This document shows, piece by piece, positions 1 to 8,029 of a DNA stretch of 64,000 nt. Source of the stretch: an uncultured Treponema sp. (GTDB lineage Bacteria; Spirochaetota; Spirochaetia; Treponematales; Treponemataceae); the NCBI RefSeq assembly GCF_946187725.1, contig NZ_CAMHSK010000007.1, forward strand, positions 1-64,000, read 5' to 3'. The notes beneath the pieces were generated by a model. The model made no database searches. It saw only the letters and a list, made by a program, of their open reading frames with translations, and was not told the DNA's origin. Each line of letters begins with the position of its first letter. Positions within the stretch are counted from its first letter, which is position 1. A program made the translations under genes and the position numbers.

Positions 1-201
1 ATCTATAATTTTATCCGCATAGTTCAACATCATTTTTTTAAGACGATTTTTTATTTTCTGTCGAAATTCCTTTTTGTCTGATTCCTCTGTAATTTGTTCC
101 CATGTTTTATTATGCTGTGTTGCCGCCGCCCACGACAGCATAAAAAATTCATCTGCGAGAAATCTGTTCTTTTCATTTTGAAGCAATATATTTTCGTTCA
201 T
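1..201 (-). CDS. Hypothetical protein, N-terminal part (runs off the window edge)
   Basis: An open frame on the minus strand starts with ATG at 201 and continues past base 1 without a stop, giving the first 67 residues (MNENILLQNEKNRFLADEFF...). It is rich in Lys, Asn and Glu, and begins 7 bases after the stop of the next gene upstream (209-670), so the two are probably co-transcribed. No family is recognisable from this fragment. The tail of the visible part (about residues 45-60) is strongly basic. Confidence 0.55.
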   Translation of the reverse strand, partial: MNENILLQNEKNRFLADEFFMLSWAAATQHNKTWEQITEESDKKEFRQKIKNRLKKMMLNYADKIID

Positions 202-208
202 TTTTCCC

Positions 209-670
209 TTACTTCTTTCCAAACATTCCACCGAAAGCCATACCAAAAGCGTTTTTAAGTTCTTTTTTCACATCGTTCATCGGCTTTGCAAGTTCATCTT
301 TCATTTGCTGCCCCGCTTCTGAGAATTGTTTTTTTGTTTCTTCTTTCATTTCTACAAACGGCTTTTTCATCACCTCTTTCATTTCCTCAATCGGTCGTGC
401 CGCCTCATCTTTCAGTTTTTCTAATTCGGTAAGCTCGCCTCTTGCCTTCCGCTCTTCAAAGTCGGCTTTCTTTTCGGCTTTTGCTTCAGCTGCGGCAAGT
501 TTGCACGCTTTTGAGCAGTAGTTTTTCTTTACGGTATGAATCGCTGTTCCTACAAGCCCGCCTGTCGCACCAAAAATGCCTTCTCCGTCACAGTTTTTAT
601 ATAGCTTTCCGCACCAATCGCAACGAACTTCGCCGGTCAACGCCGTTTTTGCATGATTTAAAAATCCCAT
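209..670 (-). CDS. Small protein with N-terminal zinc-binding cysteines and a long helical tail
   Basis: 153 residues with no family I can name. Near the N-terminus are CDWCGKLYKNC and, about 35 residues later, YCSKACK, which together look like a four-cysteine zinc ribbon (CxxC...CxxxC). Residues from about 58 onward are a Lys/Glu/Ala-rich amphipathic helix with repeated 'KKPFVEMKEE'-type segments, probably coiled coil; the C-terminus is glycine- and phenylalanine-rich (FGMAFGGMFGKK). There is no signal peptide or membrane segment. The upstream gene ends at 736, 65 bases away. The function is unknown; a nucleic-acid or protein-binding adaptor is possible but not shown. Confidence 0.6.
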   Translation of the reverse strand: MGFLNHAKTALTGEVRCDWCGKLYKNCDGEGIFGATGGLVGTAIHTVKKNYCSKACKLAAAEAKAEKKADFEERKARGELTELEKLKDEAARPIEEMKEVMKKPFVEMKEETKKQFSEAGQQMKDELAKPMNDVKKELKNAFGMAFGGMFGKK

Positions 671-735
671 TTTAATCCTCCAAATTTTTATTATTCATAC
701 ACGCATTTTATCCCACATTCCCAAATTCCCTTTGG

Positions 736-1521
736 TCATTCTTCCCAAGTTTCCTTTATTTTTTCTTTCACAAAGTGCGGAATGCCGCACTCTTTATCTA
801 CGGAAATTGAAAAGAGCAGCATTTCAGTTTCGTAGATTTTCTTAAATCCGAGTTTTTTTGTCAGGTCTTTTATCAGATAGCAGAAATTTGAATATGTTGT
901 AAATGTGTATTCAATTTCTCTTTCAAAAACTAAATTCGCGACCGTTTCAAGATTGTATTTTGGCATTGTTTGGTTTCTGCCAGAAAGCGGTCTAAAAAGA
1001 TGAATTTTATCATAGTCCAGCTGTGCAAAGAAAAGCACCCAGTTAAGGGCAAAAATATTCCGTGAATCACATATGACATACTCATCAGGGCTAAGGAAAG
1101 ACAGAACCTTTGAACGCGATGAAATTGAACCTGAAAGTCTTAAATCATCAATCTTGTCTTTACCGCTCTGGTTTTTATCGTAGAAGTTTTTAATGTCATT
1201 AATGATTTTGCCGAAATCTTTAAGTGAATGTATTCCGCCCCAATCATTAATAATCCAGTCGGCGAGCTTCTTATTCTGAGCATTGTCTCCGCCTTTTTCT
1301 GCACTGAAATACCTTTGAAGGATTTCCTTTAGCTGCAAGTTCTTTTCGTAGGAACTGTCCTGTTTTTCAATAAGCGCAAAATCTTCTTCGGAAAGAATGT
1401 CTTTTAAGCCATCAGTTTTGAATTCCCAGTCGAACTGATTTTTGCGATTTTCCTGATTTTTGAACCCATACAGAATATCCACGGTTTCATTTTCTATTGT
1501 GTTTTTTTCTGCTTTAGTCAT
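736..1521 (-). CDS. Hypothetical protein, partner of the FliM-like gene
   Basis: 261 residues, soluble, not assigned to a family. The start ATG at 1521 has a good upstream GAGGAG and overlaps the end of the FliM-like gene by 8 bases, so translation is probably coupled. The most distinctive stretch is in the middle (SSRSKVLSFLSPDEYVICDS, followed by RNIFALNWVLFF), which looks like a conserved core with a buried Asp and Arg. The rest is helical and Lys-rich. Such a core could belong to a DNA-processing fold, but I cannot establish that. Its role is best guessed from its coupling with the SpoA-domain protein upstream. Confidence 0.6.
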   Translation of the reverse strand: MTKAEKNTIENETVDILYGFKNQENRKNQFDWEFKTDGLKDILSEEDFALIEKQDSSYEKNLQLKEILQRYFSAEKGGDNAQNKKLADWIINDWGGIHSLKDFGKIINDIKNFYDKNQSGKDKIDDLRLSGSISSRSKVLSFLSPDEYVICDSRNIFALNWVLFFAQLDYDKIHLFRPLSGRNQTMPKYNLETVANLVFEREIEYTFTTYSNFCYLIKDLTKKLGFKKIYETEMLLFSISVDKECGIPHFVKEKIKETWEE

Positions 1522-2443
1522 TTTTTTTCTCCTCTGTTATTCCAAACATTTTTTCACATTCACGACGACCTTTTTCAAGTGCATCTTCCACAATTTCTTC
1601 CGGTGATTTTTCCACTACCTCGGAAATTTTCAAGCCAAAATTTTCGTCTATACTTATTACTTCTGCGTAGGCGGCAATTTTTCCGTCTTTTATAATTGGA
1701 AGCTGGCTTGTAACCATGGTGTTGAGCGGAATAATATCGTCCTTTTTGAACTTTGCTTCATCGTTCCAGTTGAATCCGCCTAGAACCGCAACTGCATTAC
1801 ACTCACCTTTCCATTCCACAATCTTTTGTTCCGGACAAAGAAAATCCGCGATTTTTACGACTTCATCTCTATCAAGGAAAATCGAGATTTCTACTTCGTC
1901 TTCCGTTTTTCTATTCAAATTGTCATCCAAGTAATAATTCAAAATATTCAGGCCCATCTGACACGAATCAACAAAAAGGCTTTGTGCTGTTTCTTTCGCG
2001 TTGTGAGTTTTATCATCTGGAATCTGGTAAAAATGAGAAAAATCAAGAGGATAATACGGCAATGTTTCTGTTGCAATTTCAAATTCCTCTTTGAACCGTT
2101 GAAGAACCTGCTTAAGCACATTGACCGGTGGATTATCCTTTGTGTATCGGGACTTCTTGGAAAGAGAAGCCATACAGATTTTTCCGTTGAGACGGAATTT
2201 GAAAAGAAAAGCGTTTTCTGTGCAAGATTTGATGTATTCATCAATGTTCAGTAATTCAAGTGAATATGCCGAGCCTGAGTTACAGAACAGTTTTTGAATC
2301 ACATCTTTCTGACGTTTAGCAAGAAAATCTGGTCGCTTAAAATCATAGGTGCGGATTTTAGGCTCCTGCGGCGAATTTGCATCTTCTGAAAGTGCATTCA
2401 ACAGAGTACAGATTTCTTTATTTGATAAGATTTCTTTTTGCAT
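1514..2443 (-). CDS. Divergent FliM-like flagellar switch protein (FliM N-motif plus SpoA domain)
   Basis: 309 residues. The N-terminus (ILSNKEICTLLNAL, then IRTYDFKRPD) matches the CheY-binding EIDALL helix and the following YDFKRPD segment of FliM. The C-terminal 60 residues (FKKDDIIPLNTMVTSQLP, then IIKDGKIAAYAEV) have the layout of a SpoA (FliN/FliM C-terminal) domain, where FliM reads 'vGDvIpL...'. The middle domain is poorly conserved, so the usual FliG contacts may be absent. It lies outside any flagellar operon and is paired with an unknown gene (736-1521). The start ATG at 2443 has GAGGAG upstream. Family knowledge says SpoA proteins form the flagellar C-ring or secretion sorting platforms; that this one is an alternative switch component is inference. 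Confidence 0.6.
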   Translation of the reverse strand: MQKEILSNKEICTLLNALSEDANSPQEPKIRTYDFKRPDFLAKRQKDVIQKLFCNSGSAYSLELLNIDEYIKSCTENAFLFKFRLNGKICMASLSKKSRYTKDNPPVNVLKQVLQRFKEEFEIATETLPYYPLDFSHFYQIPDDKTHNAKETAQSLFVDSCQMGLNILNYYLDDNLNRKTEDEVEISIFLDRDEVVKIADFLCPEQKIVEWKGECNAVAVLGGFNWNDEAKFKKDDIIPLNTMVTSQLPIIKDGKIAAYAEVISIDENFGLKISEVVEKSPEEIVEDALEKGRRECEKMFGITEEKKND

Positions 2444-2585
2444 ATTTGCTCCTCAATGATTTTTCATTGCAGATTGATTGCATGAAAATTATTCTATCTC
2501 ATGTTCCAAAATTCGCTTTGGTCGTTTTTCCCAAAAAAATCACTAAAATTTTGGGAGTTTTTCCTAAAACAAATTATGCGGCTTG

Positions 2586-2594
2586 TGATATACT
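2586..2594 (+). promoter_or_regulatory. Extended -10 promoter for the sensor kinase, predicted leaderless start
   Basis: TGATATACT at 2586-2594 fits an extended -10 (TGnTATAAT) with one mismatch. The predicted transcription start would fall at about 2601-2602, immediately before the ATG at 2603. There is no Shine-Dalgarno sequence before this ATG and no convincing -35 box. Confidence 0.4.
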
Positions 2595-2602
2595 TTTGTG
2601 AC

Positions 2603-3649
2603 ATGGAATCAAAGTTGCGTGGTCTGTTAAAAAAAATGTTCAAAATTGAACTTATATTCATTTATCTCGCACTCTTCATCTTTTTCTGTACGGTGTATTT
2701 TAAGCGCGCGAGTAACGCAAAAATCCAGCAGCTTGATTCCGATATGCTTTTGCTTCAGCTTGAACAAAATGAGACTTTCAGCGAACTAGTTCCGCAAAAA
2801 CTTAAAACTGATTATGAAGCCTACACTTATTTTGACGAAACGCTTAAAGCCGAGCTTACCGCCATCATCCAGAATCTTCAGACCGGCACTCAGGACACGG
2901 ACGCAATCATCAATTTTCAGAATCACATTCACGAAACCCAGACTCGCCTGAATTTCGGTTTTGACTCGCTTTTGTACAGCTCGCTCTTTCTTATCGCAAT
3001 CGCTGCCTTTATCATTTTGGAAAAATTTTTTAAGAATTCGATGCAACTGGAGCAGCTTAAAACCATGCAGACCGAGCAGACGAATTTCAGCCGCGACCTT
3101 CATGACGGAGTTGCACAAAATTTGGCTGCACTTAAAGTGTATCTTGAAAAAGAAGACATCAACAAATCAAAGTTCTACGCAAAGCAGGCACTCAACGAAA
3201 TCCGCTATATGATTGGCGCTGGCAGCATTGATTTTTCTGATGATTTGGAAAAAACTGTCCGCGAAATCTGCCAGGCATTTGAAGTGAATTTTTCGATAAA
3301 AACTGCCGTTTATGTTGCAAGTCAGAAAATCCTTGAACTTGATAAAAACACAAAATCGCACCTTGTCCGTATTTTGCAAGAATCGTTGAGCAATATTTCC
3401 CGCCATTCAAACGCAACGCAGGTCGAAATTAAAATCATAGACGCGATGGACGAATTCCGCTTTATAATTAGCGACAACGGAAAAGGCTTTGAGCAGTCGG
3501 AAGTTGACGAAAAGAACAAAAAAGATGCTGTAAAACATTACGGTGTTCACAATATTAAAAAACGAGCCGAACTTATCGGTGGCACTGTAGATTTTATAAA
3601 TGACGGAGGGCTTAACATTGCAATCACCATTAAAAATACTGTTCGTTGA
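2603..3649 (+). CDS. Membrane sensor histidine kinase (HisKA_3, NarL/DesK type)
   Basis: I chose the ATG at 2603 because it places a hydrophobic helix (about residues 14-34) at the N-terminus; an in-frame ATG at 2501 would only add the promoter region. Two membrane segments (14-34 and about 122-141) enclose an exported helical sensor domain of roughly 85 residues. They are followed by the phosphoacceptor box FSRDLHDGVAQN (His167), the N-box (LQESLSNISRHS) and the G-box DNGKGFEQ typical of HATPase_c. The family autophosphorylates on His and passes the phosphate to a LuxR-type regulator, here the overlapping next gene. The signal sensed is unknown; the downstream ECF-S-like gene suggests a small nutrient. 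Confidence 0.85.
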   Translation: MESKLRGLLKKMFKIELIFIYLALFIFFCTVYFKRASNAKIQQLDSDMLLLQLEQNETFSELVPQKLKTDYEAYTYFDETLKAELTAIIQNLQTGTQDTDAIINFQNHIHETQTRLNFGFDSLLYSSLFLIAIAAFIILEKFFKNSMQLEQLKTMQTEQTNFSRDLHDGVAQNLAALKVYLEKEDINKSKFYAKQALNEIRYMIGAGSIDFSDDLEKTVREICQAFEVNFSIKTAVYVASQKILELDKNTKSHLVRILQESLSNISRHSNATQVEIKIIDAMDEFRFIISDNGKGFEQSEVDEKNKKDAVKHYGVHNIKKRAELIGGTVDFINDGGLNIAITIKNTVR

Positions 3650-4295
3650 TGATCATCGTGGACTGCGCGACGGAATGATTTTTATGCTTCAGAGTAAAAA
3701 TCCTGCACTTTCAATTTCTGGCGCAAATGACATTGACGAAGCAATATCGAAACTCAATGCAGACAGCGAAATTCGCATCGTGATTCTTGATTTAACCCTT
3801 GACGGAGAAAATTCGCTTGATTCGATTCCGAAAATAAAAGAGTCTGCCCCGAACGCGTCAATTCTCGTCTATACGATGCACAATGATGAAGTTCATGTGG
3901 AAAAGGCTCTTCTTTCTGGGATTCAAGGCTTTGTCACCAAGGAAGCCTCGATTGAAGAACTGGAAAAAGCAATTGTTGCCATAAGCGATGGAAACACATA
4001 TTTTAACAGTGTCGCAAGCAAAGTTCTGCAAACACTCCTGCCACAAAACAGGGGAAAGCACTATGTTTACGATGAAAAATCTTATCTTTTCGACAATTAC
4101 AAAAGTCTTTCCAAAAAAGAACACGAAGTTTTTAATTATCTGATCGACGGTAAAAGTATTTCCGATATTGCGAAAATACTGAAAAAGGCGGAAAAAACGA
4201 TTTTGAATCAACGTGCATCAATTTATAGCAAGCTCGACATCCACGACCGTTACGAATTGATGGAAACAGCGAAAATTTTAGGGTTGGTATTTTAA
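3618..4295 (+). CDS. LuxR/NarL-family response regulator
   Basis: The receiver domain begins LKILFVDDHRGLRDG, with the phospho-acceptor Asp in VILDLTLDGE and the conserved Thr/Lys in YTMHND and VTKEAS. A C-terminal HTH of the LuxR type follows (LSKKEHEVFNYLIDGKSISD, then IAKILKKAEKTI). The frame is open from an ATG at 3600, but a TTG at 3618 has a perfect GGAGG eight bases upstream and starts right at the domain, so I prefer it. The gene overlaps the kinase by 32 bases and its stop overlaps the next ATG by one base (TAATG), so the three genes form one translationally coupled operon. Confidence 0.85.
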   Translation: MQSPLKILFVDDHRGLRDGMIFMLQSKNPALSISGANDIDEAISKLNADSEIRIVILDLTLDGENSLDSIPKIKESAPNASILVYTMHNDEVHVEKALLSGIQGFVTKEASIEELEKAIVAISDGNTYFNSVASKVLQTLLPQNRGKHYVYDEKSYLFDNYKSLSKKEHEVFNYLIDGKSISDIAKILKKAEKTILNQRASIYSKLDIHDRYELMETAKILGLVF

Positions 4296-4933
4296 TGAAA
4301 CGATATTACTTCATCACCATCTTCACTGTTGCAAGCATTGCTATAAACTATTTCTGTTCTTACCTTGCTGGTCTCATTGCATTTCCCCTGTATCTTGATT
4401 CTATTATGACTATCGCTGTATCAGCATTGTGCGGACTTGTGCCGGGAATTTTGTGTGCCGTGGCAAGCAATTTTCTTCTATATATATTTGCAAATACCGG
4501 GATTCTTTTTACATTGTGCCATATTTCAACAGCTGTGGTCGCGAGCCTTATATTCCGTGTAGAACACAAAAAATGCGTTCAAAATGCTTCCCCATTGCAC
4601 GAGAATTCAGGCAATGCAAAACCAACGGATTTTTCCTATTCAACCGAAAGTTTTATGTGGATTGGCTTTATCGCCGCTATCACAAATTCTGTCCTAGGCG
4701 ACACAATTTCATATTTCTTCTATTCCGCAAACACCACGATTCCGCAGGTAGACAACGCTGTGCAGGGCATCTATGTTGTGACCAAAAATCTATCGTTCGC
4801 GGCGTACTTCGGTGGCACGGTTACAAATCTGATTGATAAAGTGTTCAGCGCGACAGTCAGCTTGTTTGTGTATCGGGCGGGAAAACGATTTATAAACACA
4901 TCCCCAGAGCAAGCACTGTTGCAGCGTACATAA
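4295..4933 (+). CDS. ECF-transporter S-component-like membrane protein
   Basis: 212 residues with about six hydrophobic segments. The segment LDSIMTIAVSALCGLVPGIL is characteristic of substrate-capture (S) components of energy-coupling-factor vitamin transporters. A hydrophilic loop (about residues 93-118) divides the protein. The start is coupled to the regulator stop. No EcfA/EcfT genes are in the window, so a shared energising module would have to be encoded elsewhere. The last 44 bases overlap the 3' end of cbiB on the other strand. Its substrate is not evident; a sensor role together with the two-component pair is an alternative to transport. Confidence 0.6.
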   Translation: MKRYYFITIFTVASIAINYFCSYLAGLIAFPLYLDSIMTIAVSALCGLVPGILCAVASNFLLYIFANTGILFTLCHISTAVVASLIFRVEHKKCVQNASPLHENSGNAKPTDFSYSTESFMWIGFIAAITNSVLGDTISYFFYSANTTIPQVDNAVQGIYVVTKNLSFAAYFGGTVTNLIDKVFSATVSLFVYRAGKRFINTSPEQALLQRT

Positions 4934-5873
4934 GGACATTTGCACAAAAGATATCTTCATACTCAATTTCGCGCGTCTTGTCTCCGATAAAATCTTTCTT
5001 TTCGACGACTCCATCATAAACCGTGTCACCGGCAAGCTGAATGCCTAAAGCTCCGGCACACACGCTCTCACTTTGAGCAGAATTCGGGCTTGCGTGCTTG
5101 TAACGGTCCCGGAGAAAAATCTTTATTGAATTTATGGGATGAAATCTGGGTTTAACTGGAAAAATTGCAAGAATAAAGGTCGAGAAAATCATCAGAAGCG
5201 CACAGAGCCTTGCTGGAATCAGATTTGCAAAATCATCTAGTTTGGCGGCAAAAAATCCAAAATTCCTGTACCGCTCATTCTTATAGGCTATCATTGAATC
5301 CATTGTATTTATGGCTTTGTAGAGCATTCCACCACTGGCTCCAAAAAGTGCCATAAAAAACAACGGGGCAATTACTCCATCACTCGTGTTTTCGGCAACT
5401 GTTTCAACGGCGGCTTTTGCAATTCCTGTCTCATCAAGAACATCCGTGTCACGCCCTACAATCATGGAAACGGCAAATCTTGCACCTTCGACATTGCCTT
5501 TTTTCAGCTGATGATAGACTTTCATGCTTTCACTAAAAAGACTGCGGGCCGCTAAACACTGATAGCACATTACGGTTTCCACAGCAAGAAATAAAATCGG
5601 ATTAACAAGCCTGCATACAAACAAAATCGCATACGGAATCAAAAAGCCTGTCGAAGTCAAAAGAAAAACAAGGAAGAATCCCTTTATACGCTGAATCCTG
5701 GCCGAATCAGAAGACTTATTAAGGCGTTTTTCTAGAAAGGAAATAAAGCTTCCCATAAGACGCACCGGATGAGGAAAGCAATGCGGATCTCCAAGCAGAC
5801 AATCAAGCAAAAAACCCGCGAGAATCGAGAACGCTTTATGATGAGAAAGAATAAACTCTAGCTGCTGATTCAC
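4890..5873 (-). CDS. cbiB: Adenosylcobinamide-phosphate synthase CbiB
   Basis: 327 residues, the normal length for CbiB/CobD(Pseudomonas), an inner-membrane enzyme that attaches aminopropanol (phosphate) to adenosylcobyric acid. Recognisable family segments are LLDCLLGDPHCFPHPVRLMG near the N-terminus and TVAENTSDGVIAPLFF in the middle, with four or five membrane helices. The start is GTG at 5873, directly abutting the cobU stop (TAAGTG) with GGAGGGG upstream. It is the last gene of the metNI-cobDTU-cbiB operon. Its 3' end overlaps the ECF-S-like gene, which is transcribed toward it. Confidence 0.92.
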   Translation of the reverse strand: MNQQLEFILSHHKAFSILAGFLLDCLLGDPHCFPHPVRLMGSFISFLEKRLNKSSDSARIQRIKGFFLVFLLTSTGFLIPYAILFVCRLVNPILFLAVETVMCYQCLAARSLFSESMKVYHQLKKGNVEGARFAVSMIVGRDTDVLDETGIAKAAVETVAENTSDGVIAPLFFMALFGASGGMLYKAINTMDSMIAYKNERYRNFGFFAAKLDDFANLIPARLCALLMIFSTFILAIFPVKPRFHPINSIKIFLRDRYKHASPNSAQSESVCAGALGIQLAGDTVYDGVVEKKDFIGDKTREIEYEDIFCANVLMYAATVLALGMCL

Positions 5874-6911
5874 TTAACCCCTCCGGCTCATTTTTTGGGG
5901 AAGACCGCAGAAAATCCGTGTAACTTCGGCATTTTCTGCAATTTTCTGTAGCGAAAGGCCTGTCTCTTCGCGCAATTTTCGCTGGAACGCATCAATCGGA
6001 ACGACTCCACAGAAAATATCATCACAGATTATGATTTTATCGTCAGAAAAATGCGTTTGTGGCCGCAAATTGTTCTTCAGACAGTATGCGACATAGTTTT
6101 CGTAATGCGAAATGCACCGCTTTGAAAAATCAGGGGGAAAATCAGGATTACAGACAGAAATTTCGCTGTCAGAAAGAGCGAATTCTTTTTTTGCCCATGA
6201 AGCTTTTCCCTGATATGCACCGCCGATTACAAGCTGAAGTTTCGCCAGACTATGGGCCATTTCGTCTGATTCATGCAATTTTTTCTCAGTTTCCATTTTT
6301 TCGACCTTATTTTCGCCCGCCTGCGATTTTTTGTTTTCGATTTTCAGTTTTGCCGACATCTCAATCAGCTTATCACACCGTTCTGCGACGAATCTTTCTG
6401 TTTTTGCAAGAATTCTTCTATATAATTCCGTCGTTTTATCGTAGATTCTACCGTCATTGAAAATCGTATCGCTCACAAAGATTACGGATGCGGCCTGATT
6501 CATCAGAATTTCAAGCTCATTCTGAATTTTCTGAATGATTTCAGGCTCTTCTGCTTCAAGATTTTCAAATGGATTTTCTGCTGATTTAAGGCATGCATCG
6601 TCTTTTTCAAACATTTCATTGGCAACCAGTGCCGTAAGGCTGTCAAAAAGAACGACGCTACCCAACTCCAGATTTTTGGCAACTTCAGAAATGTTTTTAC
6701 CACATTCGATTGTCTTAAACCCCAGATTTTTTCGGTCATCACGATGCTTTTTGATTCGCTCATCGTCTTCACTGTCGTGCGGAATCATCGTGGCAAAATA
6801 AACCAAAGAAGACGGTCTGTTTTCATTTGCGGCGAGAGCTTCTTTTACCGCAAGTTCCTGAGCGTAAGAAGATTTTCCGTTTTTACAGCCACCTGAAATC
6901 AGGACTTTCAA
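5874..6911 (-). CDS. cobU: Double-domain CobU: adenosylcobinamide kinase / guanylyltransferase
   Basis: 345 residues, about twice the usual CobU length. Residues 1-190 are a full CobU: P-loop GGCKNGKS at 7-14, ATMIPHDSEDDERIKKHRDD, and FDSLTALVANEMF. After a Lys/Glu-rich linker a second CobU-like domain starts near 225: a P-loop-like GGAYQGKAS, then IICDDIFCGVVPIDAFQRKL and VTRIFCGLPQKM, which match the C-terminal half of CobU. CobU phosphorylates adenosylcobinamide and then transfers GMP. The fusion of a full domain and a short-form domain may divide these steps, which is inference. The start is TTG at 6911, overlapping the cobT stop by four bases. Confidence 0.85.
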   Translation of the reverse strand: MKVLISGGCKNGKSSYAQELAVKEALAANENRPSSLVYFATMIPHDSEDDERIKKHRDDRKNLGFKTIECGKNISEVAKNLELGSVVLFDSLTALVANEMFEKDDACLKSAENPFENLEAEEPEIIQKIQNELEILMNQAASVIFVSDTIFNDGRIYDKTTELYRRILAKTERFVAERCDKLIEMSAKLKIENKKSQAGENKVEKMETEKKLHESDEMAHSLAKLQLVIGGAYQGKASWAKKEFALSDSEISVCNPDFPPDFSKRCISHYENYVAYCLKNNLRPQTHFSDDKIIICDDIFCGVVPIDAFQRKLREETGLSLQKIAENAEVTRIFCGLPQKMSRRG

Positions 6912-8029
6912 TTTTTGCCTCTCAATTCATCAAGGTAACTGTCATTGATTTTTGCTTTTTCAAAAGTGGCCATTTCATTCATCAGAACACAGGCCGAATC
7001 GATTATCTCAAATGCAAGAGGACAGCCGCTTCCTTCACCAAGACGCATTCCTAGATTCAAATATGGAACTAACGAAAGTTCATTCATGGCGATTTTGTAG
7101 CCTTTTTCTTCAGAAAGATGTGACGGGAAAAAATAATCACCAGCAAGTAGACAGAATCTTTTGGCACAAAGGGCCGCAACAATCGAAATATAGCCGTCTA
7201 TAACTACCGGGAGTTTGTTTTTTGCCGCTCCAAGAAACACGCCGCACATCGCAGCCAAATCAAAACCGCCCACGCACGAAAGCACATCAAGCACATTTTC
7301 CCTTTCAGGGTGACTTTTGGCGATTGCTTCTTTTATGACAGTTTTTTTATGTTCGAGCATTTTATCGGTTATGCAGCCGCCACGCCCGGTGATTTCATCC
7401 GCATCAACTCCAGTCAAAACCGAAAGAACAGCCGTCGATGTCGTCGTGTTTCCGATTCCCATTTCGCCAACGCCGAGAATCGAAACACCGTCCGTTTTTG
7501 CCTGCTCAGCAAGCTCAATTCCAATTCTGACTGCCCTCGCCGCTTCTTCAAGGCTCATCGCCCGCCCATGAAGAATTGAATCCGTGCCTTTCCGTATTTT
7601 TCTGTTTAAAATCGCATCGCAATCATATTCACACTTGATTCCAACATCAACAACCTGAACCTCATTTCCGAAATGCTTTGCCAGTGACGACATTCCAGTG
7701 AGATATTTGGTCATGTTTACCGCCTGACTTGCAGTTACGCTTTGCGGAGCAGAAGAAACACCTTCATCAGCAACTCCGTTATCCGCGCACAGAACAACAA
7801 TACGCTTTTTTGGAAGAAAATTGTGCAGATTCCCGGTAATCCCCGAAAGTCTCTGGCCGATTTTAAGCAGCTCACCCATACTTTCGGGCGGCATTGCAAG
7901 CAAAGCCTGATATTGTTTTGCTTCATCGATTGCATTTTGATTCAGAGGGATGATTTGTGCAATTGTTTCCTGGATTTTTTCAACATCAGCTTCAAACATC
8001 AAAGTAATTGTATCACAAAATGTCGGCAT
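6908..8029 (-). CDS. cobT: Nicotinate-nucleotide--dimethylbenzimidazole phosphoribosyltransferase CobT
   Basis: 373 residues with the CobT signatures GVADEGVSSAPQSVT, GVGEMGIGNTTTSTA, AMCGVFLGAA and the C-terminal LGEGSGCPLA, whose Glu is the expected catalytic base. The cytosolic enzyme makes alpha-ribazole phosphate, the lower ligand of cobalamin. The start ATG overlaps the cobD stop (TAATG), which supports 8029. Homologues begin nearer the MFEADVEKIQ segment, so a start at about 7996 is the alternative. Nothing in the sequence tells which lower-ligand base is used. Confidence 0.93.
   Translation of the reverse strand: MPTFCDTITLMFEADVEKIQETIAQIIPLNQNAIDEAKQYQALLAMPPESMGELLKIGQRLSGITGNLHNFLPKKRIVVLCADNGVADEGVSSAPQSVTASQAVNMTKYLTGMSSLAKHFGNEVQVVDVGIKCEYDCDAILNRKIRKGTDSILHGRAMSLEEAARAVRIGIELAEQAKTDGVSILGVGEMGIGNTTTSTAVLSVLTGVDADEITGRGGCITDKMLEHKKTVIKEAIAKSHPERENVLDVLSCVGGFDLAAMCGVFLGAAKNKLPVVIDGYISIVAALCAKRFCLLAGDYFFPSHLSEEKGYKIAMNELSLVPYLNLGMRLGEGSGCPLAFEIIDSACVLMNEMATFEKAKINDSYLDELRGKN

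Noticed and set aside
2501-2602. Upstream ATG for the sensor kinase
   Set aside because: The added 34 residues cover the promoter-like extended -10 and do not improve the membrane topology.
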